Notes: generated from the letters alone by a model not told the origin. A DNA stretch of 64,000 nt from Neoscytalidium dimidiatum (GCA_037367355.1 CM074696.1:3782001-3846000); one strand, 5' to 3'; shown: positions 1 to 12,201, counted from the stretch's first letter. Made by a program: numbers and translations.

Positions 1-734
1 TGGGTAGCTATGGGAACGCTGACCGCCTTCGACGCCGTCGCGTGCAGAGTTGTCGAGAGCCACAGGAACCAGAGCGGCCGTTCGGGCGCGGACGCAAGAG
101 GCGAGCCGGAACTTGCATCTCTTTCTTCTCAGATGTTTCTTTGAATAACCAGGCGTGCAGCATCGGCCCTTGGTAACGGTGGCACATGAGGCTCTTGCTC
201 TTCGGGTCGCTAGGCGCTGGCGCTGGCGCTGGTGCATCCGCTGGTGGCTGCCAGGATTCCGTTCTGCGCGTGCTCCAGGCCGCCCGCGTCGTGCAACGCT
301 CACGGCCCAGCTCACCACACCCGCCCCGGCAGCGCCCGGTGCTCGCTGCTGTTGGTGCCCGCAGGGCCGCAATGCACATCGTGGTAGGCAGGCTCGCCGC
401 TGCTGTGCTGTTCGCAGCTCCGGTCGTGTCGAGCGCTGATTGGAGCGCCGGCGGTGGGCGGCCCAAGCACCATAGCTTCCGCATGTTGACATCGCCATTG
501 AGCCTCGTGCAAGCTATGCCTGCATGGAAGGAATAGTTGGGAGAAGGCGCTGCAGCGGCGCCTGCTGGACGCATAATTACTTAGCTCTGCAGGCCCCGAT
601 CTTGCCTGTCTTCAGACTTCGCATTTGCGCCTGTTCTGCTGTTGTGCAGCGAGCAGAATCAAACACCGCTTGATCAGTACGTATATTTATGTACCGCTAG
701 GACCGCGCGGACCCTGGACCCGCCGCACATCAAT
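1..734. other. Left flank, no supported gene
   Basis: GC-rich sequence with several overlapping open frames. The longest (minus strand, 574 to 8) begins with a true ATG but is rich in Ala, Pro, Arg and Ser and shows no domain. The right part is probably the promoter and 5' leader of the coiled-coil gene that starts at 735. Confidence 0.4.
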
Positions 735-3700
735 ATGGCGAGCAGCTTGTGGAAAGGCCGGCGCAGCTCCGAGTAAGCCATCACACATACCCGCCCCGGC
801 GCTATCCACCCTCACTCCACACCTCCAACACGCCAGCAAAATTTTCTGCTCTTCTCCCGCCTTTTCCCTCTCTCCCTCCAATCCCCCCTCTTCCCTGCTG
901 CACCTACTTCTTCCCCCCCCTTCCCCGCCCGTTGCTGCGGCTCACTTTTGTTTACTTTCCGCGGTAAACAGCAACCCCGATCAAGCTCGCCCGCAAATCA
1001 CGCGCAGCCCCTCCAAGAAGATCATCGCCGACATCGAGAAAGGCACCTCACGCGCCGCCCGCAAATTTGAAAGTGTCCGCCGACGAGAGAGCGTCAAGCG
1101 CGACCGAGCAAACCTCAGCACCATCCACTCTGTGGGCGACCAGTTCGAGCAGCAGGTCGACCAAGAGCTCAACCTCCCCGCCGGCGGGCCAGTTCGCCAA
1201 CCTTCTACCGCTAAACGCGACTCCCCTAGAAGCAGCAACGCGAGACGCTCTCCTGAAAGCAGCCGCTCCAGGACATCCATCCAACCCGAGCCGTCGGTAA
1301 CCCCGCCTCCCCGCAGGACGAAACTTCAAAGAGCGTCGGCCTCCGACACCACCCCCCAATCCCATCAACTACTTGACGGCTCGCCCGACAAGAAGCCCGC
1401 ACTACCAAAGCGCAACATGCTCCGTTACTTTTTCGGCGGTGCCGCACAACCCGAGAAGCCCGAAGCCGCCGACGATGCTCCCCGCAACGATTCGTTGGTC
1501 GGCGAGGCCGAGGAGCTGAGGAGACAGCTCGGCGAGCTGGAGAGGCAGCTTGAGAAGGCAAATGAGCAGCTGGGTGCCCGAGACTCCGAGGTCAGCACTC
1601 TGCAGCACCGCGCCGAGGAGCTGGCCGCCGACTACAAGATCAAAGAGACTGCTCTCATGCAGCAGAAGGCCGCCTTGGAGGAGCACATGGTCAGTGTCGT
1701 GGTTCAGCAGATCACCGACGCCCGCAAGGCCGAGAGAGATTCGGTCAAGGAGGGTTGCGAGCAGGAGTATCAGTCCAAGCTGGTAAGTTTACACCCGTTT
1801 TCCTTCCGGGCCAAGAGAAGGTAGATACCTGACCAGTCGGGTGTCAGGATGCCATCCAGCATGAGCACGAGGCCAAAATCACCGCCCTCATCCGTGACCA
1901 CGACGCAACGAAGGAGTCCGCCGAAAAGCTCAAGAGCGATCTAGACTCTCAAATTGAGAAGCTAAAGGCGGATCTGGCAGAGGCTTACGAAAAGCACCAG
2001 GCTGCCGAGAGCAAGGTCTCACAAGCTGAGTCCGAACTCGCTGCTCTCCGTGAGGAGTCAGCCAAGGCCGTTGAGGAGGCTAATGCCGCGAAGGAGTCTC
2101 TCAAGGCCGAGCTGGAGGAGAAGATCGCTTCCATCGCCACCGAACTCGCTACCGCTCAGTCCGACCTGTCCGCTGCCCGCGCCGAGGCTGCTGAACACGC
2201 TCAAAAGCACGACACCCTGCACGCCGAATCCACCCGTCTCCAGGAGGAAGCTGCCGCCACTAGCGCTAAGCTCGATGAGCAGATCAAGGCTCTGACCGCT
2301 GATCTTGAGGCTGCCAAGAACGACGCTGAAGCCGCGTCTACCCAGAAGAACGACGCCGCCGCCGCCGCAGCGCAGGCTCTTGAGGAGGCTCAGTCTGCCG
2401 CCGAATCTCTGAAGGCGCAGATTGCCACTCTCGAGGAGGAGTTGGCTGCTGTCAAGGCAAACTCCGAGAAGCTGGAGCAGGAATTCGAGTCCCACAAGGA
2501 ATCTTCCGCCGCCGCCGCTTCTGAGGCTCAAGAACAGCTCGAGAATGGTGCGAAGCAACTCGAGGAGCTGCGTCACAGGCTGAATGAGGCCGAAAGCAAC
2601 CTTGAGCAGAAGCAGGCTTCCCTTGAGACCGTGCAGGCTGACCTTGCGGCTAAGACCGTTGAGGTTGCTAGCCTTCTCAACTCCCTTGACAGCGAGCAGA
2701 GAGCGCATGCTGAGACCAAGGCTACCCACGAATCCGAGGTTTCGGCACACAGTGAGACTAAGGCCGCTCATGAAGCTACTCAGGCCAAGATCACTGAGCT
2801 TGAGGAGCAGCTTTCCAAGGCTGAGGCTTCTGTGACCACAATCGGAGAGCTCGAGGCTAAGGTTACTGCTTTGGAGGCCGCGAAGGCTGAGGCTGAGAGC
2901 AAGGTTGCTGAGCTCGAGAGCCAGGTCGAGTCTGCCAAGGCGGATGCTGAGACGGCCAATGCCAAGGTCACTGAGCTTGAGGCTTCTATCGCTGAGCTTG
3001 AGTCTGCCAAAGCCGCCGCCGAAGCTAAGGTCGCTGAGGTTGAGGCCAAGGCCTCTGAATTGGAGGCCAAGGTCGAGGAGCTCAGCAAGGAGATTGAAGG
3101 TCACGCTGCCACCAAGACTGAGCTCGAGAGCAAGATCGAAGAACTCAACAAGACCGTCGAAGAGCACGTTTCCAGCAAGTCTGAGATCGAGGCGAAGGTT
3201 GCCGAGCTCACCCAGGAAGTCGAAACCCACGCTTCGGCCAAGTCTGAACTTGAGAGCAAGGTCGAGGAACTGAACAAGGCTATTGAGGAGCACACTGCTT
3301 CCAAGGCCGAGGTCCAGATTAAGCTTGATGAGCTTACCAAGGAGATCGAGTCGAGCAGCTCTAGCAAGTCTGAGCTCGAGGCTAAGGTCGAGGAGCTTAA
3401 CAAGGCTGTTGAGGAGCATGCCTCCAGCAAGACTGAAGCCGAAGCCAAGGTTGAAGAACTCACCAAGGAGATCGAGGCCCACACCTCCAGCAAGTCCGAA
3501 CTTGAGAGCAAGATCGAGGCCCTGTCTAAGGAAGTTGAATCCCACGCAACCGCCAAGTCTGAACTCGAAGCCGCCCACAACCAGACCAAGACCGACCTTG
3601 AGGCCGCTCAAGCTGAGCACTCTGCCGCCAAGGAGCAGCTTTCTTCCCTCGAGGCCCTATTGAAGGAGGTTCAGGATGCCAAGGACGCTTCCGCTTCTAC

Positions 3701-4556
3701 TATTGCCGAGCTCGAGGAGAAAACCAAGGCTGCCGAGGAGCGTTCCGTCGCCGCTGAGGAGGCCCTTAAGAAGGCCGAAGAGTCCCACGCCGAGGAGCTC
3801 GCTGGCCTAAAGTCTGCTCAGGAGACGAAGGAGCAGCTTGAGAAGGAGGTCGCTGCCGCTAACGAGGCTAAGACCGCTCTTGAGGCTGAGCTCACTGAGA
3901 TCAAGACTCAACTTGATGAGGCCAAGGCGCAAGCTTCGCAAGTTGAGCAGCTGAAGCAGGACATTTCAGCTGCTGAGGCCGAGAAGGCCTCCCTTGCTGA
4001 GAAGCTCGGCGAGGCCGAGACCAAACAGAAGGAGGCGGAGAACAAGCTTGAGGCTGCCGAGAAAGCCAAGTCTGAGGCGGATGCGAAGGTCCAGAAGGCA
4101 GAGGAAGAGGCTCAGGCCGCTACTGCGAAGCTCTCTGATCTCGAATCCCAGCTCTCCGCTGCCCAGGCTGACGCTTCCAAGGTTTCTGAGCTTGAGTCCC
4201 AGATTGCCGCCGCCAACGAGGCTAAGGATGCTGCTGAGGCGGAGATCAAGGCTCTCAAGGACAACGCCGCCACCGCTGCTGGTCAACTTGAGATCGCTGA
4301 GCAGGCCAAGTCGGACGCCGAGAAGAAGTTTGAGACCGCGGAGGAGCAGATCAAGAAGGTCGAGGCCGAGAAGGATGCTCTTGAGGAGAAGCTCGATGCT
4401 ATGCAGGCGGCTCACGAGAAGCTTGCCAGGAAGTACGAGAACGTCCTCGAGGCCAAGGACAAGGCTGATGCCAAGCTGAAGGAGCTGGAGAGCGCTTCGG
4501 AGAAGACCAATGGTGTCAGTGAAGAGGCCAAGCCTGAGAGTGGCGCCACTGCGTAA
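735..4556 (+). CDS. Large alpha-helical coiled-coil protein with 21-residue repeats
   Basis: Spliced model: exons 735-772, 972-1782 and 1848-4556, giving 1185 residues. The long frame has no ATG before codon 1417. A 38-nt first exon ending at a GTAAGC donor, followed by a 199-bp intron with a pyrimidine-rich acceptor, restores a start (MASSLWKGRRSS) in correct phase. Residues 1-145 are basic and Ser/Pro-rich. From about residue 170 to 1160 the protein is almost continuous heptads rich in Glu, Lys, Ala and Leu. Residues 686-853 are eight tandem 21-residue units of the type xELExKVEELxKxIExHxxSK. No enzyme motif, membrane segment or signal peptide is seen. It resembles fungal proteins annotated as 'M protein repeat' and is probably a cytoplasmic or cytoskeletal scaffold, which is inference. 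The coding frame is clear; the first exon is likely. Confidence 0.85.
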
Positions 4557-6227
4557 AGAAAAACGTATATCTGCGGTTAGGTTCACGGCAAGGATTAAAG
4601 GTTTTCGAGACGTTGACGCCTGTATGATTGAACGAAACGATTTCTGAAGAAGTCCCTTCCACAGCCTTTGGGAGGAATGGGACTTTGGGCTCGGACGGTT
4701 TTTTATGAGCGTCGGTTTTCTTTCTCTGCTGTTACGGATTAATAGGACTTTCTGTTTTCCTCGTATTGGCACTAGTCTTCTTCATCCTGCGATTACCAGT
4801 ACTACCCTCGGCCCTGAAGGGGAAAACAGAGAAGATGGCATCAACAGTTCAAGCGCATTGGTTCTTGTTTGATTGAGCGGATTGTTGTGCTGCATTGCTT
4901 GCGAAAGTACCCTTTGTTTGGCATGGCCTCCTTGAACATCGCACGAAACCCTTAGATTGTCTGCTTGCGCACCCTCCCCTCATACTTTTGGTATCGAGCC
5001 TCACCCTCTATTTCTCACATTACACTGCATCGACTGCATCCGAACAGCTTGGAGACTGAGCATTTTGCTGCTGCCGCCGTTCGGCTATACGATGGTCCTG
5101 CAAACGTCGCTTTTTTGATTTCTCCACTCAATCCGGCGTTGCATCAGTTGTACGATACCCAACCTACTATTGGTGCATGCGATACTCTTTAATGCAGCTG
5201 TCGTTCTTTGAATTTTAGCCTTTTTGAGAGGCGAAGGTAAAAGGCTGATATCCTCTTTCATTTAGACAGTATTCCTAAGTCCCATGGGCCATTACCGAGC
5301 ATAGCTTGGCATGTTGGACGATGCGGCAACCATCCTTTGCCTACTGCTAGGATTGGTTAAGGTTCGCCAGCCTCTTACCGTGCCGAGACGGGTCGGAGGC
5401 GCCGCCAATGAGCTTGATCGGCCGCCGGGAATGCTACGTCGTTGCTTCTCCGCACCGGTGGAGATGCTTATCAGGACCTCGGCGTCATGTTTATCTGAAC
5501 AGCATCCACGACGTCAATACTCGTCCACAACATTTGAAGAGTGTCTCACAAGCCCTGGAAGCATTGCTATCCTTTTCTTCCCTGGCACTTTCTTTGGCAC
5601 TGCGCTTCCAACTGCGCCTCGCGGCTGAATTCTTGTTCGCCACGTCTGGAAACGGTCGTTGCAGATCATTACGCCCCTCCCGCCCCGCCCTACCGTCTTC
5701 GCCCTCTACCCCATCCTTGATCCTCTAGATCTTTTGCCCTCGATAAGCGGCTGCTACAACTGCGAGCCGAACCATGGCCTTTCCCTTCTTCCCCGGCAGG
5801 GAAGCTGCTTTTGTCTCGCCACCTTGTTCGCCGCCAAGAGCAGGACGAACGGTGCTTATCAAACAGCCAAGCTGATATGGTGCCGTTACAAGCTCCTCTG
5901 CCGCCAATAACAAGCATTCGTGGCAATCTATGCCAGGAGAGAGAAGTCCGCAGTGAGCGGCTCTTTGCTTTGCTCTCTCGGCTACGAGCCAAGGTTGGAT
6001 GACAGCTGGATGTTACGTTGCGGGATGGACTGGCCCCCCTCCCTTGCCCGCCAGCCGCGGCGCAAGTAGATATTTGATGTGACACGCAAATTGAATATAT
6101 AGCTTCTTTCTCCTCTCAGCCGCCACTTATTTGCACTTCGCCCAGCTTTCACGCTCCCCCCGAGATCTCTCGAGATCTTCCCTTGTCGAAGGCGTGGTCG
6201 CAAGACATATTGCGCGCCCAAGTCAGA
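4557..6227. other. Intergenic region, 3' UTR and MFS promoter
   Basis: No convincing gene is visible. The left part should hold the 3' UTR of the coiled-coil gene. A TATATA motif at 6096-6101 lies about 130 bp before the MFS start codon and is a plausible core promoter. Confidence 0.5.
6096..6101 (+). promoter_or_regulatory. TATA-like box of the MFS permease gene
   Basis: The motif TATATA lies 127 bp upstream of the ATG at 6228, in an AT-rich patch followed by a pyrimidine-rich stretch (6102-6120), which is typical of fungal transcription starts. The site is seen in sequence; its function is inferred. Confidence 0.4.
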
Positions 6228-8491
6228 ATGCCGGCCTCTCCTCCCGTGGACGAGAAATCCTGTTCCTCGCCGACCACGCCGGTGGACGCCGGCAAGCCCT
6301 TCGCCTCCCTCGACGCCCGCAACCCCATCACCATCGCGGACAGGGAGATCCCGTCCCCGACGACCTCCCTCCGCGACGCCGACGAGGCCCTCGCCTTCCT
6401 GTCCGACCACCCGCGCGCGTCGGACATCGCCGCCGAGGGCGCCGCCATCCTGGAGGATGAGGCGTCGCGGAAGAGGCTGCTGCGGAAGATCGACTGGACC
6501 ATCACGCCGCTGCTGGCGGGGACGTACTTCCTGCAGTTCTTGGACAAGAACACCCTGAGCTACACAAGCGTGATGGGGATCAGGAAGGACACCGGGTTGA
6601 AGGGGCAGGAGTACAGTCATGTGAGCATGTTGTTTTATATTGGTAAGCGGTGCTGGTTTCTCTTCCCTCGTTTCTTTGTCCATGTCCACATTTTACTTTG
6701 ACTATCTTCTCGCGTTTGTATGGCTCCGCAAGTCTTTTCATTCTTGCACGAGATCAGTTTCAAGAGTATTGTGATGGTCGCGCTGTTGAATGGGTAGTTT
6801 AAGTAGTCGTCCAGACATAAATGTGACGAACTTACTAAACATTCACGTCCCGATGACTGCTTCAGCTGCGTATGAGTACTGTTGCTTGCAGTCAAAGCGT
6901 AAGCAGATCGCATGGAATGTTGAAACGATTTTTCCGGCCTGCGCAGAACGTACAGCCGCCGAATATCGCATGAAGCAATGGTCTTCTTACCTTTGTCTCG
7001 TTCGGAATCTCTAATATTGAATTCTACTGACAAGACCAGGCTTCCTCGCCACCGAATTCCCCACGCAATACCTCGCCCAACGCGTGTCCCGTCTAGGTCT
7101 TTATCTCGGCATCAACATCATTGTTCGTACATCCCATCCCTCCCACAGCACACGAAATCAATGCTAACAGAGGCGACCACATCAGCTCTGGGGAATCGTT
7201 CTCTGCTGCCACGCCGGCACATCCAGCTTCGCCGGCCTCGCAATCTGTCGCACTCTTCTCGGTATCTTCGAGGCATGCGTAGCACCCATTCTCGTCCTGA
7301 TCATCGCTATGTGGTACCGTAAGGAGGAGCAAGGCACGCGCGTGTCGTGGTTCTACGTTTGCAATTCCATCACCAAGATTTTCGGTGGCCTTGTTGCCTA
7401 CGGCATCAGCTTCGCAAACACCAAATTCGCCACCTGGCGGATCTTCTTCTTGGCGATTGGGGCGCTGACGATTGCCGTGGGTGCACTGGTGTGCATTTTC
7501 CTGCCGGATTCACCAGTCAAGGCCAAGAGGTTTAGCGACGCGGAGAAGGTGGCAGCGTTGCTGAGAGTGAAGGAAAATCAGAGGTGCGAACGGTGCTTCC
7601 GTCGTCAGCCGTCAGTGGCCGTTTGGAGAGTGCATGCTGATCTGTTGTTCTTTTCCAGCGGAACCCAGAACAACCACGTCAAGAAAGACCAGATAATCGA
7701 GGCATTCACCGACCTCCGCGTCTGGTTGATCTTCCTAAGCGTCATGCTCTCATCCATCCCGAACGGCGGCATCTCCAACTTCAACAACATCCTCCTGACG
7801 ACCTTGTACGCTTCCCCTCCCTCCTCCCCTTCCTTCTCTCTTCCCTCTCCCTTCCCTCTCTTCCAATCCTACTAACTCCCCCTCCCACAACAGCGGCTAC
7901 ACCGACCAACAAGCCCTCATCCTCGACGCCCCCAACGGCGCCATCGGCATCGTCTTCGTCCTCGGCGCGGGCTACCTGTCCGACCGCTGGAACGACCGCT
8001 CGACGGTGATGCTGCTCTGCCTGGTGCCGACGATCCTCGCGGCGGCGCTCATGTACGGCTTCGTCGACGCGGCCGGCGTGCCGCACGACAAGCCGGCGCT
8101 GCTGGCGGCGTCGTTCCTGTCCGGCACCTTCGGCGCCGGCTTCATGATCAACCTGGCCTGGAACGCGTCCAACGTCGGCGGCCACAGCAAGAAGGTCTCG
8201 GTCAACGCGCTGACGCTGGTCGCCTTCTGCGCCGGCAACGTGCTCGGCACGCAGACGTTCCGGGCCGACGAGGCGCCCGCGTACGCGAGCGGCAAGATCA
8301 GCATCATGGCGTGCCTGAGCGCCAGCTGCGCCGTCGTCGTCGCGCTGAGGCTGTACAACGGCCGGTTGAACCGGCAGAAGGACGCCGTGCTGGCGGCGAT
8401 GGAGCCGGGCGAGAGGGAGGCCTTGAGGGAGAGGATGGCGTTCGCGGACGAGACCGACAGGAGGAATCCGTTTTTCAGGTACACGCATTGA
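6228..8491 (+). CDS. MFS permease, Dal5/allantoate (anion:cation symporter) family
   Basis: Exons 6228-6642, 7040-7122, 7186-7583, 7659-7805 and 7894-8491 join in phase to 546 residues. The cytosolic N-terminus (about 95 residues) leads into the Dal5-type segment containing DWTITPLLAGTYFLQFLDK, then TEFPTQYLAQR and an Arg/Glu-rich loop MWYRKEEQGTR between helices 4 and 5. Length and motifs match fungal plasma-membrane importers of allantoate, nicotinate, pantothenate or other organic anions; the substrate cannot be read from the sequence. Introns 2-4 are 63-88 bp, and two have perfect CTAAC branch points (TGCTAAC near 7173, TACTAAC near 7871). Intron 1 is 397 bp and contains a short inverted-repeat element (6790-6873). 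A second, longer copy lies 47 bp downstream of the stop codon. The donor of intron 2 (GTTCGT) is the least certain junction. Confidence 0.9.
6790..6873. mobile_element. MITE-like inverted-repeat element, copy 1 (in MFS intron 1)
   Basis: The left arm starts TGGGTAGTTTAAGTAGTCGT and the right arm is its imperfect reverse complement ending CTTCAGCTGCGTAT, with a spacer that includes CTTACTAAAC. The 84-bp unit shares its arms with six other elements in this window. It sits wholly inside intron 1 of the MFS gene. A 2-bp GA flank on both sides could be a target duplication, but this is weak. Confidence 0.6.
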
Positions 8492-9317
8492 GGCCGTAGG
8501 CGGAGGGCTTGAAGACTTGCAGCGCCATCGATGACACATGGGGAGTTGAAGCAGTCGTCCTGACGTAGATGTCGCCAATATATCAGGTATCCACGTTGAG
8601 ATCACGGGCAGGAACTCGATGATTTACGACACCAGTAACGGCGTGTGGAGAGTTCCGGACGTAAACGTTCAACGACATTGGTGACGTTCACGTCCGGATG
8701 ACTACTTCAATCCCCCATCAGATATTAGTTGACGCGTTTACGAGGGTAACTTTCTTCGGACACCAGTCGTTGTGGCCTGTATCATAGTTCAATAGGCTAT
8801 TTCCAGGATGATGGTGACCTATATAAGACCTTCAATCAAGTCAGTCTGTCATCTAAGGGTGGCCAGTCGCTCACCGTGCGGTAGCTGAGCGGAGGTCTCT
8901 TGGCCAAGACTTCATGGTGTTCTCAACTGCCACCACTTTGCCTGTGGAGAGGGGGGAAATCTCCGAAAAGGGTTTCACAGGGATCTGTACTGACTTTTTT
9001 CCAGTCCGAGTGTTCCAATCATGGCCTCATTTTTGTAGTTAATCATGAAATAACCCCAAAGAAGCTGCGTGCGTACGCTCCTTCTCACTTTCCCTATATC
9101 ATTATTTCATATACTACAGCACAACCAGCACGAAATGCAACAATACCCGCTCAGTCACCCTAATTCCTATCAACAACCAACCAAGAAAGAAAGGGAAAAA
9201 AAAGTATACAAGTCATCCTTACACCCTCTAAACCACCCTTGTGAAGAACAAACGACACGTGAATGCCCCTCCGCCACCAACTCCAACCCCGGAAGAACGT
9301 AATGACACCAACACAAA
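8492..9317. other. Convergent intergenic region
   Basis: Lies between the 3' ends of the MFS gene and the Akr1-like gene. It holds the 181-bp inverted-repeat element (8538-8718). The remainder, AT-rich towards 9100-9220, shows no gene and probably contains both 3' UTRs. Confidence 0.5.
8538..8718. mobile_element. MITE-like inverted-repeat element, copy 2 (long form)
   Basis: The arms at 8538-8580 and 8676-8718 are 43 bp each and about 80% complementary, beginning ATGGGGAGTTGAAGCAGTCG and ending CTACTTCAATCCCCCAT. Between them are about 95 bp of sequence absent from the short copies. The unit contains an extra internal CCGGACGT/ACGTCCGG inverted pair near 8655 and 8690. No transposase frame is present. 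Confidence 0.6.
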
Positions 9318-11631
9318 TCATACCTCTTCCTCCTCCGCTGCAACACTCTCATACCTCCCGCCTTCGTCACTCACGGCCCCTCCCCTCCTCGCCCGCATCT
9401 TCGGCGGCGGTTCGTACACCCTCGTCCAGTTGATGCGATCGCCGCCCAACACCGCCTCGCCGTTCTCCCTCTTCTTGAACATGGGCGCCGGATCGCACCA
9501 GAAATCGCGGCAGTTGGTGATGCAGCCGCGCGTGAACGGGTTCTCGCGGCGCTGGGCGAGGACGGCGGGGGCGTTGGAGCCGTGCAGGGCGGTGGCGATG
9601 AAGGTGTCGATGCCGAGCATGCGCTTCCACTGCTCGAGGCAGCCGGCCTTGTGGTGGCGGCGAGGGGCTTGGCCTCCTCCCGCCACGCCGGTGGGGCCGG
9701 CGCCCGCGGCGTCGACCTGGCCGCCGACGGCGGAGGTGCTGCCGGTGGTGAGGAAGGAGGTGAGCGGGTCCGGGGCGGCGCCGTGGCCGTGCGCGTTGTT
9801 GCGCATGGCTTCGAAGGTCGTCTGCGCGCGGGCGATCTGGAGGAGCTGGACGACGAGGAGCATCGTCACCCAGACGAGCTGGAGGCAGGTCCAGATGGTG
9901 AGGATGATGGTGAAGGGGTCCTTGTGCAGCGTCGTGCATAGGTCCGGGTCGAGCACGTTGCACTGTGGTGTTTCCGTGGGGGGAGGCAGGATGGTGAGGT
10001 ATGATAGGACCAGGCGGACAAGAAAGAGGATTCCCACCTCCATGCAGGAGATGTACAGGACGAAATGTCTGTGGTTGTTGTTTGCGACGCAGTTGTCTAC
10101 CCACGGGCAATGATGATCTTCCTTGGCGACGCATCGATTGCAACGTTTGCAGTGTTTACTGCGAAGGGGACGGCGTACCATACAATGGACGCAGAAATTT
10201 GCTTCGTCGAATTTGCGAATCTCGATGAGCTCGTCTATTATAGCCTTCTGCTGCGCTCGTGAACTTGACTTTGGGAGGTATCCAGGATCTGAGATCATAG
10301 TCAAAAAGTAGAAGTACGTCGTCAAAGAGTAGCTGGTCATAAAAAAGATGTTCGTGAATGGATTAGTGGTAAAAGTCCCTGTACTTTGTCAGTTTCGACC
10401 CAAAATTCCAAGACATTGACCACTTACACGGTAGTATGTGTGTTATATACCGCACTCCAACCCAGAAAAGAGTGCCGGCAAAAACGCCAGAGAGGAATGG
10501 CTACAATCTATTAACTTGAAGGCCTGAGGTTTCCCAATGCTTCCATCACTTACAGTCTTATGTATAGTCTTCATGTCGCTTGGCGCCCACCTCAACATCT
10601 GCTGCGCCGTCCATTGTAAAACGTACGAAGTCGCGAGTGCCAAGGGGATGGCAACGTAAATGACCATGTGACTCAGAATCCAGAGGACGCATATAAGCAT
10701 GAGGAAGGGCCAAAAGAAGAAGAATTTACTCATGAACGCCCTCCGATCCTTGACGACGCTCTGCAGCGGAAAGTACTTGGGACTGCCGTCGGGGTTGTAG
10801 CCAGAGTCTGACAATGCCTTGTGCCATTGGCGCACAGAGTTCATGTCTTGCGCGGTGATAGCAGGCGTCTTCCCCTCGTTGTTTTCGGCGAAGCGGTCCG
10901 AGCCGTACTCAATAAGCTTCTGGATGCAGCCCACGCTACCCTTAACCAGCGCCCAGTGTAGTGCAGTGAAGCCTTGGTCGTCGCGTGCGTAGACATTAGC
11001 GCCCCAGCGTACCAGCACCTCGACGACAGCGGGGAATCCCTTATACGCAGCCCACATGAGCGCGGTGTGACCCTGAGCGTCCGGGATGTCGACGGGGATG
11101 TCCTGGTGTAGCAGCAGGACTAGCTGGTAGACATTCCCATCCAGTGTCGCGCTGTGTAATAGGTTGAAACCTTGGTCGTCGGTGAGCAGCGGGTCGGCGC
11201 CACGCGAGAGTAGCAAAGCGACGATGTAGTAGTTGCAGCGCTTCGCGGCCCAGAGGACGGGCGTGGCTACGGCGTCGCCGCCTCGCGCGTTCACGTCGGC
11301 GCCCGAGTTGAGGAGAAAGTGGCAGAGCGCGTAATGATTGTTGATCGCGGCCCACTGCAGAAGGATCCAGTCAGCACTCAAGCGGCGGGCGGCGGAAGAG
11401 GAGGCGTACGTGGAGCGGCGTGATGCCCTGGTCGTCGCGGAAAGTAGCGTCGTATTTGCCTGTGTCGAACAGCTTCTGGATGGCGCCAATCTCGCCCAAG
11501 CGGGCCAACTGCATGATGTCCTCCTCAATAGGGAGAGTGGACTGCTGCGGCGACATGTCCTTCATCTCGTGCTGGTCTCCGCTGGGCTGCGGAGCCTTGG
11601 GGTCGGCGCTCGAGGAGGGCGCGGAAGACAT
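9318..11631 (-). CDS. AKR1: Ankyrin-repeat DHHC palmitoyltransferase, Akr1 type
   Basis: Exons on the minus strand are 11631-11410, 11354-10554, 10500-10428 and 10378-9318; introns are 55, 53 and 49 bp and the phases sum to 718 residues. Residues 40-270 carry about six ankyrin repeats (for example [34 protein letters not shown]). Membrane segments follow at about residues 310-430. The cysteine-rich domain is in exon 4, with [19 protein letters not shown] followed by the catalytic [10 protein letters not shown]. The enzyme S-acylates membrane-associated proteins at Golgi or endosomal membranes; in yeast, Akr1 modifies casein kinases Yck1 and Yck2. Length and domain order are as expected for the family. 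The start ATG at 11631 precedes a short acidic leader. Confidence 0.95.
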
Positions 11632-12201
11632 GGCGGCGGCAGGAGACGCGCGCGGCGCGGAAGCGAGGGCGGGGAAACGGGCTAGAGGAGTGACAGCGAG
11701 GGAAGGGAAGGCAGCGCAGGTATCGTCAGCGGCATAACATCATTAGGCGTGCGTGCGTGGTGTTGCAGTGGAGTGGCCGGGACGCTTAGGACGGCTGTAG
11801 CGGCGATAATTAGCAAGCCCGGCGTACCAGCACGAGGCGCAGCGCAACCCGCGCCACAGACCCTCGCTCTGAGCTCCACTTTTGCTGAACACCACAACGT
11901 GAAACCGGCATTGACTATTTCGCATTACTCTGCTGCTGTCCCAGCCAATGGTTCCTCCAGCACGATCGCGCCTCAAACGGGGTCTCCATGCCATTTGTTC
12001 TTTATCCCACCAATCCTGCCGCCTGCTCCTGGGACTTTCCGCTGCGCACACTGCGTCAAAATGAGCTCTGCCCAAAAAGATCATCATGGTATTCTCGTAG
12101 CATGTACACCACAACCGTCCACAACTTTTGGAAAGAGCCCTCATCTACCGAAAGAAAGAGCCAACGCCATAGGGAATGCACCCGCCCAAGTATCCCGCAA
12201 T
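11632..12201. other. Intergenic, Akr1-like promoter and eIF3g 3' UTR
   Basis: About 570 bp between two minus-strand genes. It should contain the 5' leader of the Akr1-like gene and the 3' end of the eIF3g transcript. No additional gene is supported. Confidence 0.5.

Noticed and set aside
8..574. 188-codon minus-strand ORF with a true ATG at the left edge
   Set aside because: Composition is Ala/Pro/Arg/Ser-rich as expected from GC-rich non-coding DNA. No domain, splice pattern or alternative frame supports it.
2058..3620. 520-codon antisense ORF opposite the coiled-coil gene (and a smaller one at 3966-4772)
   Set aside because: It is the shadow of a Glu/Lys/Ala/Leu-rich repeat frame; the antisense reading is simply Leu/Gly/Ser repeats. 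The sense gene fully explains the region.
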